From JBDTSW01 sp963758845 (GTDB lineage: Bacteria > Actinomycetota > Thermoleophilia > Solirubrobacterales > 70-9): DNA of 64,000 nucleotides. The notes under the pieces were generated by a model, which was not told where the DNA came from, did no database searches, and saw nothing but the letters and a program-made list of their open reading frames with translations. Location of the stretch: contig CAVWWX010000002.1 of NCBI GenBank assembly GCA_963758845.1, positions 1,178,001 to 1,242,000 of the forward strand. Reading direction: 5' to 3'. A program made the translations under genes and the position numbers. Positions 10,274-18,283 of the stretch are shown here, piece by piece (within the stretch, counting starts at the first letter, position 1; every line of letters begins with the position of its first letter).

Positions 10274-10750
10274 ATGACTGCGCACCTCACCACCACGACG
10301 ATCGACTCTCCGGTCGGCCCGATCGGCATCACGGCGCGCGCGGGGCGGATCGTCGAGATCGGCTTCGGCGCCGTGTTCGAGACGGGTCCGCCGAGCGAAG
10401 CCATCGACCAGGCGCGCCTGCAGCTGGGCGAGTACTTCGAGGGCGCGCGAAAGTCGTTCACGCTGCCTATCGCGCCCCCGGCCGACGGCGTGCTGGGGGC
10501 GGTGTGCCTGGCGCTCGCCCGGATCCCCTACGGCCAGACGGTCTCCTACAAGGAGCTCACGCGGGCCTGCGGGCTGGACGTCGAGCGGGTGCGCGACGTC
10601 GGGGCCGCGCTGGGGCGAAATCCCCTGGCGATCGTGCTGCCGTGCCATCGCGTGATCGGCGCCGACGGGAGCCTGGTCGGCTTCGGCGGCGGGCTCGAGC
10701 GAAAGCGCGCCCTGCTGGACCTCGAGGCCCCGCAGCTCCAGCTGGCCTGA
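10274..10750 (+). CDS. ogt: Methylated-DNA--[protein]-cysteine S-methyltransferase
   Basis: Suicidal DNA repair protein that moves the methyl group from O6-methylguanine to its own cysteine. It is 158 residues, the typical Ogt length. The acceptor motif NPLAIVLPCHRVIGADG places the active cysteine at residue 124. The preceding IPYGQTVSYKELTRACGL helix-turn region is the DNA-binding part, and VGFGGGLERKRALLDLE closes the fold as usual. No Ada-type regulatory domain is attached. ATG at 10274, 64 bp after the M20 gene. It converges on the MBL-fold gene with only 10 bp between the stops. Confidence 0.93.
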   Translation: MTAHLTTTTIDSPVGPIGITARAGRIVEIGFGAVFETGPPSEAIDQARLQLGEYFEGARKSFTLPIAPPADGVLGAVCLALARIPYGQTVSYKELTRACGLDVERVRDVGAALGRNPLAIVLPCHRVIGADGSLVGFGGGLERKRALLDLEAPQLQLA

Positions 10751-10760
10751 GGGGCCGCGC

Positions 10761-11579
10761 TCAGGCCGCGGCGAACGCCCGCAGGTCCACCGGGTCGTGG
10801 GCGCAGAACAGGGTGATCTCGTCGCCGTTGCCGCGGGCCAGCTCGCGCAGGCGCTCGGCGTTTCGCTTGCGCTGCCCGTTGTCGAAGGCCATCATCACCT
10901 GGAACGCGCGCAGCATCGGCGGGCAGGCAGGCGGCGTCGCCACTTCCTCGTGGTGGAAGTAGGCGTCCCCGCAATGCAAGAGCCAGCTATCGCCGTCGCG
11001 GATCGCGACCGCGACGTGCCCGCGGGTGTGCCCCGCCAGCGGGATCAGAGCGATCTCGGCGTCGACGCCGTCCATCACCCGGACGCTCTCGAACCCGAAC
11101 CAGCTGTCGCCGCCGGCCTCGTAGGTCACCCATCTCGGACCATGGGCGAAGTGCGGGGGCCGGTAGCGGGGACGCTCGCGCAGGCTTGGGTCCAGGGCGG
11201 CGCGCTGCTCGGCGGCGAACGCGTGGACCTCGGCGGCGGGGAAGTCCGGCAGGCCGCCGGCGTGGTCGAGGTCGAGGTGCGTGACCGTGATGTGGCGGAC
11301 GTCGGCTGGATCGAGGTCCAGGGCGCGGATGCGCTCGAACGCGGTCTCCTCGACGCGCGGTTTCGGCCGCACGGCGAGGTTGAAGGGTGCGCCCAGGCGC
11401 CGGTAGGGGTGACGCGCGTCGTCGCGGCCGAACCCCGTCTCGACCAGGATGAGGGCATCGTCCGCCTCGATCAGCAGGCAGTGGCAGACGATCTCGGCCG
11501 CGCCCCAGCCTCCTTCGCCGGTGATCAGTCGCTCCCCGAACGGGCAGAGCGTGCCGCAGTTGAGGTGGTGGATGCGCAC
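10761..11579 (-). CDS. MBL-fold metallo-hydrolase (AHL-lactonase-like subgroup)
   Basis: Cytoplasmic metallo-beta-lactamase-fold hydrolase of 272 residues. The metal motif is VTHLDLDHAGGL starting near residue 99. Thus the usual HxHxDH is HxDxDH here, with Asp in place of the second His, a variant seen in many lactonase-like members. Further ligands are LAGHTRGHVAV and WLLHCGDAYFH. The N-terminal HHLNCGTLCPFG resembles the opening of quorum-quenching lactonases, but the substrate is not determinable. The start is a GTG at 11579. No operon partner: it faces ogt on one side and is divergent from the sigma factor gene on the other. Confidence 0.85.
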   Translation of the reverse strand: MRIHHLNCGTLCPFGERLITGEGGWGAAEIVCHCLLIEADDALILVETGFGRDDARHPYRRLGAPFNLAVRPKPRVEETAFERIRALDLDPADVRHITVTHLDLDHAGGLPDFPAAEVHAFAAEQRAALDPSLRERPRYRPPHFAHGPRWVTYEAGGDSWFGFESVRVMDGVDAEIALIPLAGHTRGHVAVAIRDGDSWLLHCGDAYFHHEEVATPPACPPMLRAFQVMMAFDNGQRKRNAERLRELARGNGDEITLFCAHDPVDLRAFAAA

Positions 11580-11726
11580 GGGCGATCACCCTCTCATACC
11601 GCCGCGGGACGCCGATCGGTGACATCACGGTTCGCGCGACGGCTCACTCACGCCTGGTTGATGTATGGGGGAGGGGCATCCCGGGTATAAGCCCTCTCCC
11701 TCCTGGCGCAGGCGTGAACGACGTGC

Positions 11727-11755
11727 TTGCGCGAACAAGCGTTCCGCGCTATACT
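11727..11755 (+). promoter_or_regulatory. Promoter of the sigma-70 family gene
   Basis: TTGCGC at 11727-11732 and TATACT at 11750-11755 are separated by exactly 17 bp, a good match to a housekeeping promoter. This predicts transcription from about 11762 and a 5' leader of about 70 nt. Within the leader, CGGACC and GGTCCG around 11778-11796 could pair. An imperfect GC-rich inverted repeat lies just upstream at about 11669-11702 (ggggaggggc / gccctctccc). Its role is unclear. Confidence 0.6.
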
Positions 11756-11832
11756 TTCTGAAGCACGGGGGGGTTTCCGCGGACCTCGCATAACGGTCCG
11801 TGGCAGGGGAAGTACCGCAACGAAGGAGCAAG

Positions 11833-12783
11833 ATGCCTCGCAAGAGAGGGGCTGCGACCGAGCGCAGCGACGCCCGCCGCACTCGCGGCGAGCACGACAA
11901 CCAGACAGGAGCCACCAAGGCCGCCACGCGCGATCGGCGTACGCGTGCGCACGACGCGGCCGAGCCCACCACCGACAGCCTGCAACTGTTCATCAACCAG
12001 GCGATGCGCTACCCCCTGCTCACGAAGGAGGAGGAGGTCGAGCTCGCCCAGGCGATCGAGCGCGGCGATCTCGCCGCCAAGGAGCGCCTGATCAACTCGA
12101 ACCTGCGGCTGGTGATCAAGTTCGCGCGCCGCTATCAGGGCCATGGACTCGACATGGGCGACCTCGTCCAGGAGGCGATGCTGGGCCTGATTCGCGCCGC
12201 CGAGAAGTTCGACTGGCGCCGCGGCTACAAGTTCTCGACGTACGCGGTGCTCTGGATCAAGCAGTCGATCCAGCGCGGCCTCGACAACACGGGCCGCCCC
12301 GTGCGCATTCCCGCGCACATCGCCCAGCGCGAGCGCACCGTGAACCGGGTCACCACCGAGCTGACGACGAAGCTGGACCGCGCCCCCACCGACGAGGAGG
12401 TGGCCGACGAGACGGAGCTGCCGCTCGACGAGGTGATGGCGATCCGCGACCTGACCCGGGTCACGACCAGCCTCGACGCCACCGTGGGCGAGGACGACAC
12501 CACGCTCGGCGAGCTGGTCGCCGAGAGCACCGCCGACCTCGAGGAGGAGGTGCTCGAGCACGAGCAGGAGCAGACGGTCCAGGCCGCCCTCGCGAAGCTG
12601 CCCGAGAACGAGCGGCGCATCATCATCGCCCGCTTCGGCACCGGCGGCCGCGAGGCGCGAAGCCTCCGCGAGGCCGCCCGCGAGGTCGAGGTCACGCAGG
12701 CCGAGGCCCGCGAGCTCGAGGCCCGAGCCCTCCGCCGGCTTCAGGCCGACGAGTCGCTCGCCGGCTGGCGCGCCGCGGCCTAG
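11833..12783 (+). CDS. Sigma-70 family RNA polymerase sigma factor (group 2, RpoD/SigB/HrdB-like)
   Basis: Sigma factor of 316 residues with a charged N-terminus, then region 1.2 (LQLFINQAMRYPLLTKEEEV). Region 2 is LINSNLRLVIKFARRYQGHG, then DLVQEAMLGLIRAAEKFDWR and KFSTYAVLWIKQSIQRGL, which are the core-binding and -10 recognition helices. Region 3 follows (RIPAHIAQRERTVNRV). Region 4 is shortened or divergent: LPENERRIIIARFGTGGREA is present, and REVEVTQAEARELEARALRR stands where the -35 recognition helix-turn-helix should be. No long region 1.1 is present, so it is an alternative rather than the primary factor. ATG at 11833 has a GAAGGA site 5-10 bp upstream. An in-frame GTG at 11800 is a less likely start. 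Confidence 0.9.
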   Translation: MPRKRGAATERSDARRTRGEHDNQTGATKAATRDRRTRAHDAAEPTTDSLQLFINQAMRYPLLTKEEEVELAQAIERGDLAAKERLINSNLRLVIKFARRYQGHGLDMGDLVQEAMLGLIRAAEKFDWRRGYKFSTYAVLWIKQSIQRGLDNTGRPVRIPAHIAQRERTVNRVTTELTTKLDRAPTDEEVADETELPLDEVMAIRDLTRVTTSLDATVGEDDTTLGELVAESTADLEEEVLEHEQEQTVQAALAKLPENERRIIIARFGTGGREARSLREAAREVEVTQAEARELEARALRRLQADESLAGWRAAA

Positions 12784-12806
12784 CCGCAGCAACGACCCCT
12801 GTGCCT

Positions 12807-12832
12807 CGAGGGCGCGCTCCGGCGCGCCCTCG
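12807..12832. terminator. Bidirectional hairpin between the sigma gene and chrA
   Basis: An 11-bp perfect stem (CGAGGGCGCGC at 12807-12817 with its complement at 12822-12832) closes a 4-base loop. It lies between two convergent genes. No clear T-tract follows, as is common in GC-rich genomes. Confidence 0.6.
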
Positions 12833-12855
12833 GGGTTCAAGATCCGGGGGCCCGC

Positions 12856-13992
12856 CTAAAGCACGGTCAGCTGGAGCACCGCACCCACCGCGCCCGAGCC
12901 CAGCACCACCCACACGACGGTCAGCCGTGAGTGCCACCGTGTGAGGGCGGCGAAGGCCGCGAGGGCGATCAGGGCGGCAGGGACGTCGACGATGCTCGTC
13001 TCGGCGATGTCCACGGCGACGGCGCCGATCAGCCCGACGACGGCCGCGGCGACCCCGAGCAGGAAGGGGCGGACGCGCGTGTCCTCGGCGACGGCCACGA
13101 GCTGGCGGTGGAGGAAGATCGGGAAGACGAACGCGGGGAGGAAGATCGCGACGGTCATCGCCACGCCGCCCGCCAGCCCTCCCGCCAGGTAGCCGACGAA
13201 GGTCGAGAAGATGATCAGCGGCGCCGGCAGCGCCCCGCTGAGGGCGAGGCCGTCGACGAACTGGCTCTCGGTCAGCCAGCCCTGGGTCTCGACTGAGCTC
13301 TCCTGGAGGAACGGGATCACGGTGTAGGCGCCGCCGAAGGTCAGCAGGCCGGCCTTCAGCCCCTCGAGGAAGATCTCGGCGGTCAACGGCAGCGCCACGG
13401 CGAGCGTCACGGCCGCGATCACCGGCAGGCTGGGGTCGATCGAGCGCACTCGCCCGGCCACGCCGCCACGGCGCCACAGCTCGTAGGCGAGTCCGCCCGC
13501 CACGAGCACGATCACGAACCCCACCGACGCGAACGCCGTCAGCGCGAACGCCACCACGGCGATCAGCGCCAGCGGCACGTCGGTCAGGAACCCTGAGCCC
13601 AATCGCATCAGCGCCCGGGCCACCAGGGCGACGACGGCGGCCGCAAGCCCGTAGAAGATCTCGTCGAGATGGCCGGCCAAGTCGGCCTCGACGTAGAGGA
13701 CGGTGAGGCCAAGCATCAGCAGGAACCCGGGCAGGACGAACCCCAGGCCTGCAAGGAACGCCCCCAGCCGCCCCGCGCGAAGCCTCCCGAAGTAGATGCA
13801 GAGTTCGGTCGCCTCGGGCCCCGGGAGCACCTGGTAGACGGCGAGCGTCCGCCGGAACGTCTCCTCGTCGACCCAGCGGTCCTCGTCGACGCATTCCTCC
13901 TTCAGGCGAGCGATCTGCGCGGCGGGCCCGCCCCAGGCGAGCGCGCCGAAGCGGAGGAAGCGAAGGAAGATGGCGCCCGGCGTCTCGGACAT
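12856..13992 (-). CDS. chrA: Chromate transporter, ChrA family (two-domain)
   Basis: Inner-membrane protein of 378 residues with two homologous halves, the long form of the CHR superfamily that exports chromate. The N-terminal half carries FLRFGALAWGGPAAQIARL and the signature YQVLPGPEATELCIYFG. The second half repeats it with FLEGLKAGLLTFGGAYTVIP and ALSGALPAPLIIFSTFVGYL. About ten to twelve hydrophobic helices are visible. It begins at an ATG at 13992, 60 bp from the divergent acyltransferase gene. Chromate is inferred from the family; other oxyanions are possible. Confidence 0.9.
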   Translation of the reverse strand: MSETPGAIFLRFLRFGALAWGGPAAQIARLKEECVDEDRWVDEETFRRTLAVYQVLPGPEATELCIYFGRLRAGRLGAFLAGLGFVLPGFLLMLGLTVLYVEADLAGHLDEIFYGLAAAVVALVARALMRLGSGFLTDVPLALIAVVAFALTAFASVGFVIVLVAGGLAYELWRRGGVAGRVRSIDPSLPVIAAVTLAVALPLTAEIFLEGLKAGLLTFGGAYTVIPFLQESSVETQGWLTESQFVDGLALSGALPAPLIIFSTFVGYLAGGLAGGVAMTVAIFLPAFVFPIFLHRQLVAVAEDTRVRPFLLGVAAAVVGLIGAVAVDIAETSIVDVPAALIALAAFAALTRWHSRLTVVWVVLGSGAVGAVLQLTVL

Positions 13993-14052
13993 GGGCGCGG
14001 GACCCTACGGGAGGGTCTAGGGTCTTGACACCACGCGGACGGAGGAGCGCAC

Positions 14053-15441
14053 GTGGCCTTGAAGCAGGTCCCACCACTCGACGCGGCCTGGCTGGTGCTG
14101 GAGTCGCGGGACACGCCGATGCATGTCGGTGGCCTCTTCGAGTTCACGCGGCCCGCTGACGCGCCCCCCGACTATCTGCGGCGCGAGCTGGAGCGGATGC
14201 GCGGGGCGCAGACGATCCCGCCGCCGTGGAACCTCCGCCTTGTTCAGGCGCCCGTGCTGGGCTCGAAGACGCCGTTGATGCGCGAGGAACGCGACATCGA
14301 CCTCTCCTACCACGTGCGCCACTCGGCCCTGCCCCACCCCGGCGACCAGCGCGAGTTGGGGATCCTGGTCTCGCGCCTGCACAGCCACCAACTCGACCTC
14401 CATCGTCCGCTCTGGGAGGTCCACGTGATCGAGGGCCTCGAGGACGACCGGTTCGCCCTCTACGTGAAGATGCACCACTCGCTGGTCGACGGTGTCAGCG
14501 GCATGCGGATGATCCTGCGCGCCCTCTCGAGCGATCCCGGCGAGCGTGACATGCCGGCGTTCTGGGCGGTGGGGGCGGGGGACAAGGGCAGCCGGCGCAG
14601 CGATAACGGAAGCGGCCCGCTCGACGGGCTGATCGGTGCCGCCAGGGGCGGCGTCACCGCGGCCGCCGGCCTGGGCAGAGCCGCGCTCCAGCTTGGCCGG
14701 GCCACTGTCGACGACGGTGGTTTGCAGGCTCCCTACCGCGCCCCCAGCTCGGCGCTCGGGGGCCGGCTGGAGGGCCAGCGCCGCTTCGCGACCCAGCAGT
14801 ACGAGCTACAGCGGATGAAGGACGTGGCCGCGGCGGCAGGGTGCACGCTGAACGACCTCGTGCTGTACCTCTGCGGCACCGCTCTGCGCCGCTACCTGAC
14901 CGAACACAGCCACCTTCCCGACCGGCCGCTGACGGCAGGGATTCCCGTCAACCTGCGCGACCCGGACGACGAGAGCATGGGGACCGCGATCGGGATGATG
15001 GTCGCCGAGATGGGCACGAACGTCGCCGATCCGCGCGAGCGGATCGAGGCGATCCAGCGCTCGACCACGGAGGCCAAGCGCCACCTGGCCGAGCTGCCGC
15101 CCGAGGCTCGCACGTCCTACACGCTCCTGCTGAACGGCCCCTACATCGCGGGCCTGATGGCCGGCCTGGGAGGGCGCGCCCCGATCCCGTTCAGCGCCGG
15201 CATCTCGAACGTCCCCGGGCCCACCGAGCCCCTCTACTTCAACGGCTCACGGCTGGACGCGCTGTTCCCGCTGTCGCTTCTCCTCCACGGCAACGCCCTC
15301 AACATCACCTGTCTCTCCTACGCGGGAACGCTCAACTTCGGGCTCACCGGCGCCCGCGACACGCTCCCGCACATGCAGCGCCTTGCGATCTACATGGGCG
15401 ACGCGCTCGAGGAGATCTCGGAGATCCTGCTGCCGGCCTAG
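14053..15441 (+). CDS. Wax ester synthase/diacylglycerol acyltransferase (WS/DGAT)
   Basis: Acyl-CoA-dependent O-acyltransferase of 462 residues that makes triacylglycerol and/or wax esters as storage lipid. The catalytic HHxxxDG motif is MHHSLVDGVSG with the two histidines at 141-142 and Asp-Gly at 146-147. The N-terminus (VPPLDAAWLVLESRDTPMHV) matches the family's LxxxDxxFL-type opening. PLTAGIPVNLRD and ISNVPGPTEPLYFNGSRL correspond to the conserved C-terminal blocks. The GTG start at 14053 has GGAGGAG 7-13 bp upstream. It is followed by lhgO after 22 bp and may be co-transcribed with it. Confidence 0.92.
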   Translation: MALKQVPPLDAAWLVLESRDTPMHVGGLFEFTRPADAPPDYLRRELERMRGAQTIPPPWNLRLVQAPVLGSKTPLMREERDIDLSYHVRHSALPHPGDQRELGILVSRLHSHQLDLHRPLWEVHVIEGLEDDRFALYVKMHHSLVDGVSGMRMILRALSSDPGERDMPAFWAVGAGDKGSRRSDNGSGPLDGLIGAARGGVTAAAGLGRAALQLGRATVDDGGLQAPYRAPSSALGGRLEGQRRFATQQYELQRMKDVAAAAGCTLNDLVLYLCGTALRRYLTEHSHLPDRPLTAGIPVNLRDPDDESMGTAIGMMVAEMGTNVADPRERIEAIQRSTTEAKRHLAELPPEARTSYTLLLNGPYIAGLMAGLGGRAPIPFSAGISNVPGPTEPLYFNGSRLDALFPLSLLLHGNALNITCLSYAGTLNFGLTGARDTLPHMQRLAIYMGDALEEISEILLPA

Positions 15442-15463
15442 GGCCGGCGATCGCGACCCGCAC

Positions 15464-16699
15464 GTGGAAGCCGGCGACACCGCACCTGAGCGCTGCGACA
15501 TCGCGGTCGTCGGCGCCGGCATCCTCGGCCTCGCGTCCGCCCGCGAGCTCCAGCAACGTCATCCAGGTCTGTCGCTGTGCGTCCTCGAACGCGAGGACGG
15601 GATCGCGGCCCACCAGACGGGCCACAACTCAGGCGTGGTGCACGCCGGGATCTACTACGCGCCGGGGTCGCTCAAGGCTCGCCTGTGCCGCGAGGGAATC
15701 GGCGCCATGTACGCGTTCTGCGAGGAGCGGGGCGTCGCCCACGAACGCTGCGGGAAGGTGATCGTGGCGACGGCGCCCGCGGAGCTGGACCGGCTGGACG
15801 AGCTGGAGCGCCGGGGCAACGGCAACGGGGTGCCGGGCCTGCGCCGCCTGGACGCCGACGGCATCCGCGAGCTCGAGCCCCACGCGACCGGCGTCGCCGG
15901 GCTGCACTCGCCCGAGACCGGCATCGCGGACTTCGCCGCGGTCGCGAGGGAGCTCGCCGCCGACCTTCGCGAGGGTGGGGGGCGGGTCGTCTTCGGCGCC
16001 GGGGTCGAGGGCGTCGAGGCCTCGGGGCGGACGGTCCGGCTGCGCCACGCGCGCGGCGAGCTGGAGGCCGGGCACGCGCTGTTCTGCGCGGGAGCCTGGT
16101 CGGACCGCCTGGCGGTGATGGCCGGCGCGTCGCCGGATCCCCGGATCGTGCCTTTCCGCGGCGCCTATCTCCGGCTCAAGCCCGGGCGACGCTCGCTGGT
16201 GCGGTCGTTGATCTATCCCGTCCCCGACCCCTCGCTGCCGTTCCTCGGCGTGCACTTGACGCGGAACGTCGACGGCGACGTCCTGGTCGGGCCGACGGCG
16301 CTGATGGCGCCCGGCCGCGACGCCTACCGGCTGACCTCGGTCAGGCCCCGCGACCTCGCGGCCACCCTCGGCTGGCCCGGGACGTGGCGCCTGGTCCGGC
16401 GGTTTTGGAGGACGGGAGCGATCGAGCTTCGCCACGCCACCAGCCGCCGCGCCTTCGTGGCGGCCGCGCAGCGATTCGTGCCCGAGCTCACCGTGGGCGA
16501 CGTCGAGCCCGCGTTCGCCGGGGTCCGCGCGCAGGCGCTGGGACGCGACGGCTCCCTGGTGGACGACTTCGCGTTCTCGGAGACCGGGCGCGCGCTCCAT
16601 GTGCGCAACGCGCCCTCGCCCGGCGCCACGTCGGCGTTCGCCATCGCCAGGCACGTCGCCGACACGGCCGAGGTAGCGTTCGACCTGGCCAGCGCATAG
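15464..16699 (+). CDS. lhgO: L-2-hydroxyglutarate oxidase
   Basis: FAD-dependent oxidase or dehydrogenase that converts L-2-hydroxyglutarate to 2-oxoglutarate; 411 residues. The dinucleotide motif is DIAVVGAGILGLASARELQ near residue 12. TGHNSGVVHAGIYYAPGSLK is a strong family signature, with FRGAYLRLKPG, PVPDPSLPFLGVHLTRNVDG and GPTALMAPGRDAY further on. The start is uncertain. A GTG at 15464 gives a short, natural N-terminus before the Rossmann strand, and upstream in-frame starts would lie inside the acyltransferase gene. It is 13 bp ahead of the SRPBCC gene. Confidence 0.92.
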   Translation: MEAGDTAPERCDIAVVGAGILGLASARELQQRHPGLSLCVLEREDGIAAHQTGHNSGVVHAGIYYAPGSLKARLCREGIGAMYAFCEERGVAHERCGKVIVATAPAELDRLDELERRGNGNGVPGLRRLDADGIRELEPHATGVAGLHSPETGIADFAAVARELAADLREGGGRVVFGAGVEGVEASGRTVRLRHARGELEAGHALFCAGAWSDRLAVMAGASPDPRIVPFRGAYLRLKPGRRSLVRSLIYPVPDPSLPFLGVHLTRNVDGDVLVGPTALMAPGRDAYRLTSVRPRDLAATLGWPGTWRLVRRFWRTGAIELRHATSRRAFVAAAQRFVPELTVGDVEPAFAGVRAQALGRDGSLVDDFAFSETGRALHVRNAPSPGATSAFAIARHVADTAEVAFDLASA

Positions 16700-16712
16700 G
16701 GTTGGCCCGGTC

Positions 16713-17168
16713 ATGGGACGGATCGAGGGAGAGGCCAGCGAGACGATCCAAGCGCCGATCGCGCGGGTCTTCGCGGTAGCGGCCGACGTCGAAGGCTCGC
16801 CGCGCTGGCAGCCGCAGATCAAGTCGGCCAAGTGCGTCGAGCGCGATGCGGGCGGCAACCAGGTGCTGGTGGACACCGTCACCGACGGCAAGGTGCGCGA
16901 CCTCCACTCGCGGCTGCGCTTCGGCTACGACGAGCCCGGCTCGATCACGTGGGCCCAGGAGGACGGCGACCTCTCGGAGGTGGAGGGCAGCTGGGCGCTC
17001 GAGGATCTGGGCGGGGGAGGCGTGCGCGCGACCTACACGCTCTCCGTCGACCTGGGGCGGATGCTGGGCATGGTCGTGCGCGGCCCGGTGGTGGACCTCC
17101 TGCGCAAGCAGATGGTCGACACGATGCCCGGCAAGCTCAAGGCGTACGTCGAGAACGAGGAGAGCTAG
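16713..17168 (+). CDS. SRPBCC (polyketide cyclase/START-like) family protein
   Basis: Soluble 151-residue helix-grip protein with the SRPBCC opening ASETIQAPIARVFAVAADVE followed by SPRWQPQIKSAKCVER, a beta-rich middle (WALEDLGGGGVRATYTLSVD) and a long C-terminal helix (LRKQMVDTMPGKLKAYVE). These folds bind hydrophobic ligands. No catalytic assignment is possible. It sits between lhgO and a small basic protein in a co-directional string. Confidence 0.82.
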   Translation: MGRIEGEASETIQAPIARVFAVAADVEGSPRWQPQIKSAKCVERDAGGNQVLVDTVTDGKVRDLHSRLRFGYDEPGSITWAQEDGDLSEVEGSWALEDLGGGGVRATYTLSVDLGRMLGMVVRGPVVDLLRKQMVDTMPGKLKAYVENEES

Positions 17169-17181
17169 GGGGAGGGGAGCG

Positions 17182-17412
17182 ATGGCAGAGAAGAAGGACG
17201 ACAAGGCCAAGGACGACGGCGACGGCGCCAAGGGCGACGAGAAACCCAAGCGGGGCACGGGGCCCACCGCAACGCGCCAGCAGAAGCGCCGCGAGGAGCG
17301 CCTGAAGCTGATCGAGGAGCAGGTAGCCGACGGCACGCTCACGATCCGGCAGATGACGCCGGAGGAGCGCAAGGCGAACCCGCCCAAGAACCTGCGCAAG
17401 AAGAAGCGCTAG
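17182..17412 (+). CDS. Small highly charged basic protein of unknown function
   Basis: A 76-residue protein, about half Lys, Arg, Glu and Asp. The N-terminal third is low-complexity (EKKDDKAKDDGDGAKGDEK). The rest is predicted helical and ends in a KKKR tail. The middle QQKRREERLKLIEEQVADGT followed by IRQMTPEERKANP looks like a real conserved element rather than random sequence. The ATG at 17182 has GGAGGGGAG 3-11 bp upstream. A nucleic-acid or ribosome association is only a guess from its charge. Confidence 0.7.
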   Translation: MAEKKDDKAKDDGDGAKGDEKPKRGTGPTATRQQKRREERLKLIEEQVADGTLTIRQMTPEERKANPPKNLRKKKR

Positions 17413-17434
17413 CGACCCACGGGCTGCAAGCGGC

Positions 17435-18229
17435 CTAGGCGCCGGTGAAGTTCGCCGGGCGCTTCTGGACGAAGGCCACGACGCCCTCGACGAAGTCCGA
17501 GGTCCCACCCTGCTCGCGCTGGGCGTTGGCCTCGGCGTCGAGCTGTGAGTCCAGCCCGGACAGCAACCGCCGGTTCAGCAGGCGCTTCGAGGTCGCGTAG
17601 GAGGCCGTCGGGCCGGCGGCCAGTCGGTCGCGGAGCGCCTCGGCCTCGCCGCGCAGGTCGTCGTCGGCGACCACCCGGTTCGCGAGCCCCCAGTCCAAGG
17701 CCTGCGCCGCCGGGACGCGCTCGCCCAGCATCGACATCTCGGCTGCCCGGGCCAGGCCGGCGCGGGCGGGAACCGTGGCGGTGGCGCCACCGTCCGGCAC
17801 CAGGCCGATGTTCACGAACGCCAACAGGAAGTAGGAGGACTCAGCGGCCACGACGAGGTCGCAGGCGAGCGCCAGTGAGCACCCGATCCCGACGGCCGGC
17901 CCGTTGACGGCGGCCACCACGGGCTTGGGCATCTCGCGGATGCCCAGGATGATCGGGTTGTAGAGCGTCTTCAGGCGCTCGCCCAGATCGGGAATGCCAC
18001 CGTTGTCGGCGCTGCGCTCCTCCTTCAGGTCCGCGCCGGAGGAGAAGGCCCGCCCGGCGCCCGTGATCATCACGGCCCGGACGGCCGCGTCAGCGGAAAC
18101 GGCCCGGACGGCTTCGGCCAGGTCGGTCCCCAGCTGCTCGTTCCATGCGTTCAGCGCGTCGGGGCGGTTGAGCTCGATCGTGGCAGCCGCGCCCTGGATC
18201 GTCAGGTCGATGGTCTCGTGCGACGGCAC
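17435..18229 (-). CDS. Enoyl-CoA hydratase/isomerase family protein, PaaG-like
   Basis: Crotonase-fold enzyme of 264 residues. The CoA/oxyanion motif GAGRAFSSGADLKEE is at about 58-71 and the second oxyanion region is NGPAVGIGCSLALACD. Both glutamates of classical hydratases are missing: Ser is in the GCSLALACD position and no PEI-type Glu follows. The later GLVPDGG carries an Asp near 146, as in PaaG and delta3,delta2-enoyl-CoA isomerases. An isomerase is therefore more likely than a hydratase. It lies 54 bp downstream of the P450 gene on the same strand and may share its transcript. Confidence 0.87.
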   Translation of the reverse strand: MPSHETIDLTIQGAAATIELNRPDALNAWNEQLGTDLAEAVRAVSADAAVRAVMITGAGRAFSSGADLKEERSADNGGIPDLGERLKTLYNPIILGIREMPKPVVAAVNGPAVGIGCSLALACDLVVAAESSYFLLAFVNIGLVPDGGATATVPARAGLARAAEMSMLGERVPAAQALDWGLANRVVADDDLRGEAEALRDRLAAGPTASYATSKRLLNRRLLSGLDSQLDAEANAQREQGGTSDFVEGVVAFVQKRPANFTGA

Positions 18230-18283
18230 GGTCCGAGTCTATGCCTGCACGCCCATCCGCAAGCTCGCGGCGGCTCAGCCGCC

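Noticed and set aside
10761..11579. Naming the MBL-fold gene as a quorum-quenching AHL lactonase.
   Set aside because: Only the general fold and N-terminal resemblance support it. The metal motif is HxDxDH, and no signalling genes are near.
14025..14030. Perfect TTGACA upstream of the acyltransferase gene.
   Set aside because: It lies only 23 bp before the GTG start, leaving no room for a -10 box and start site.
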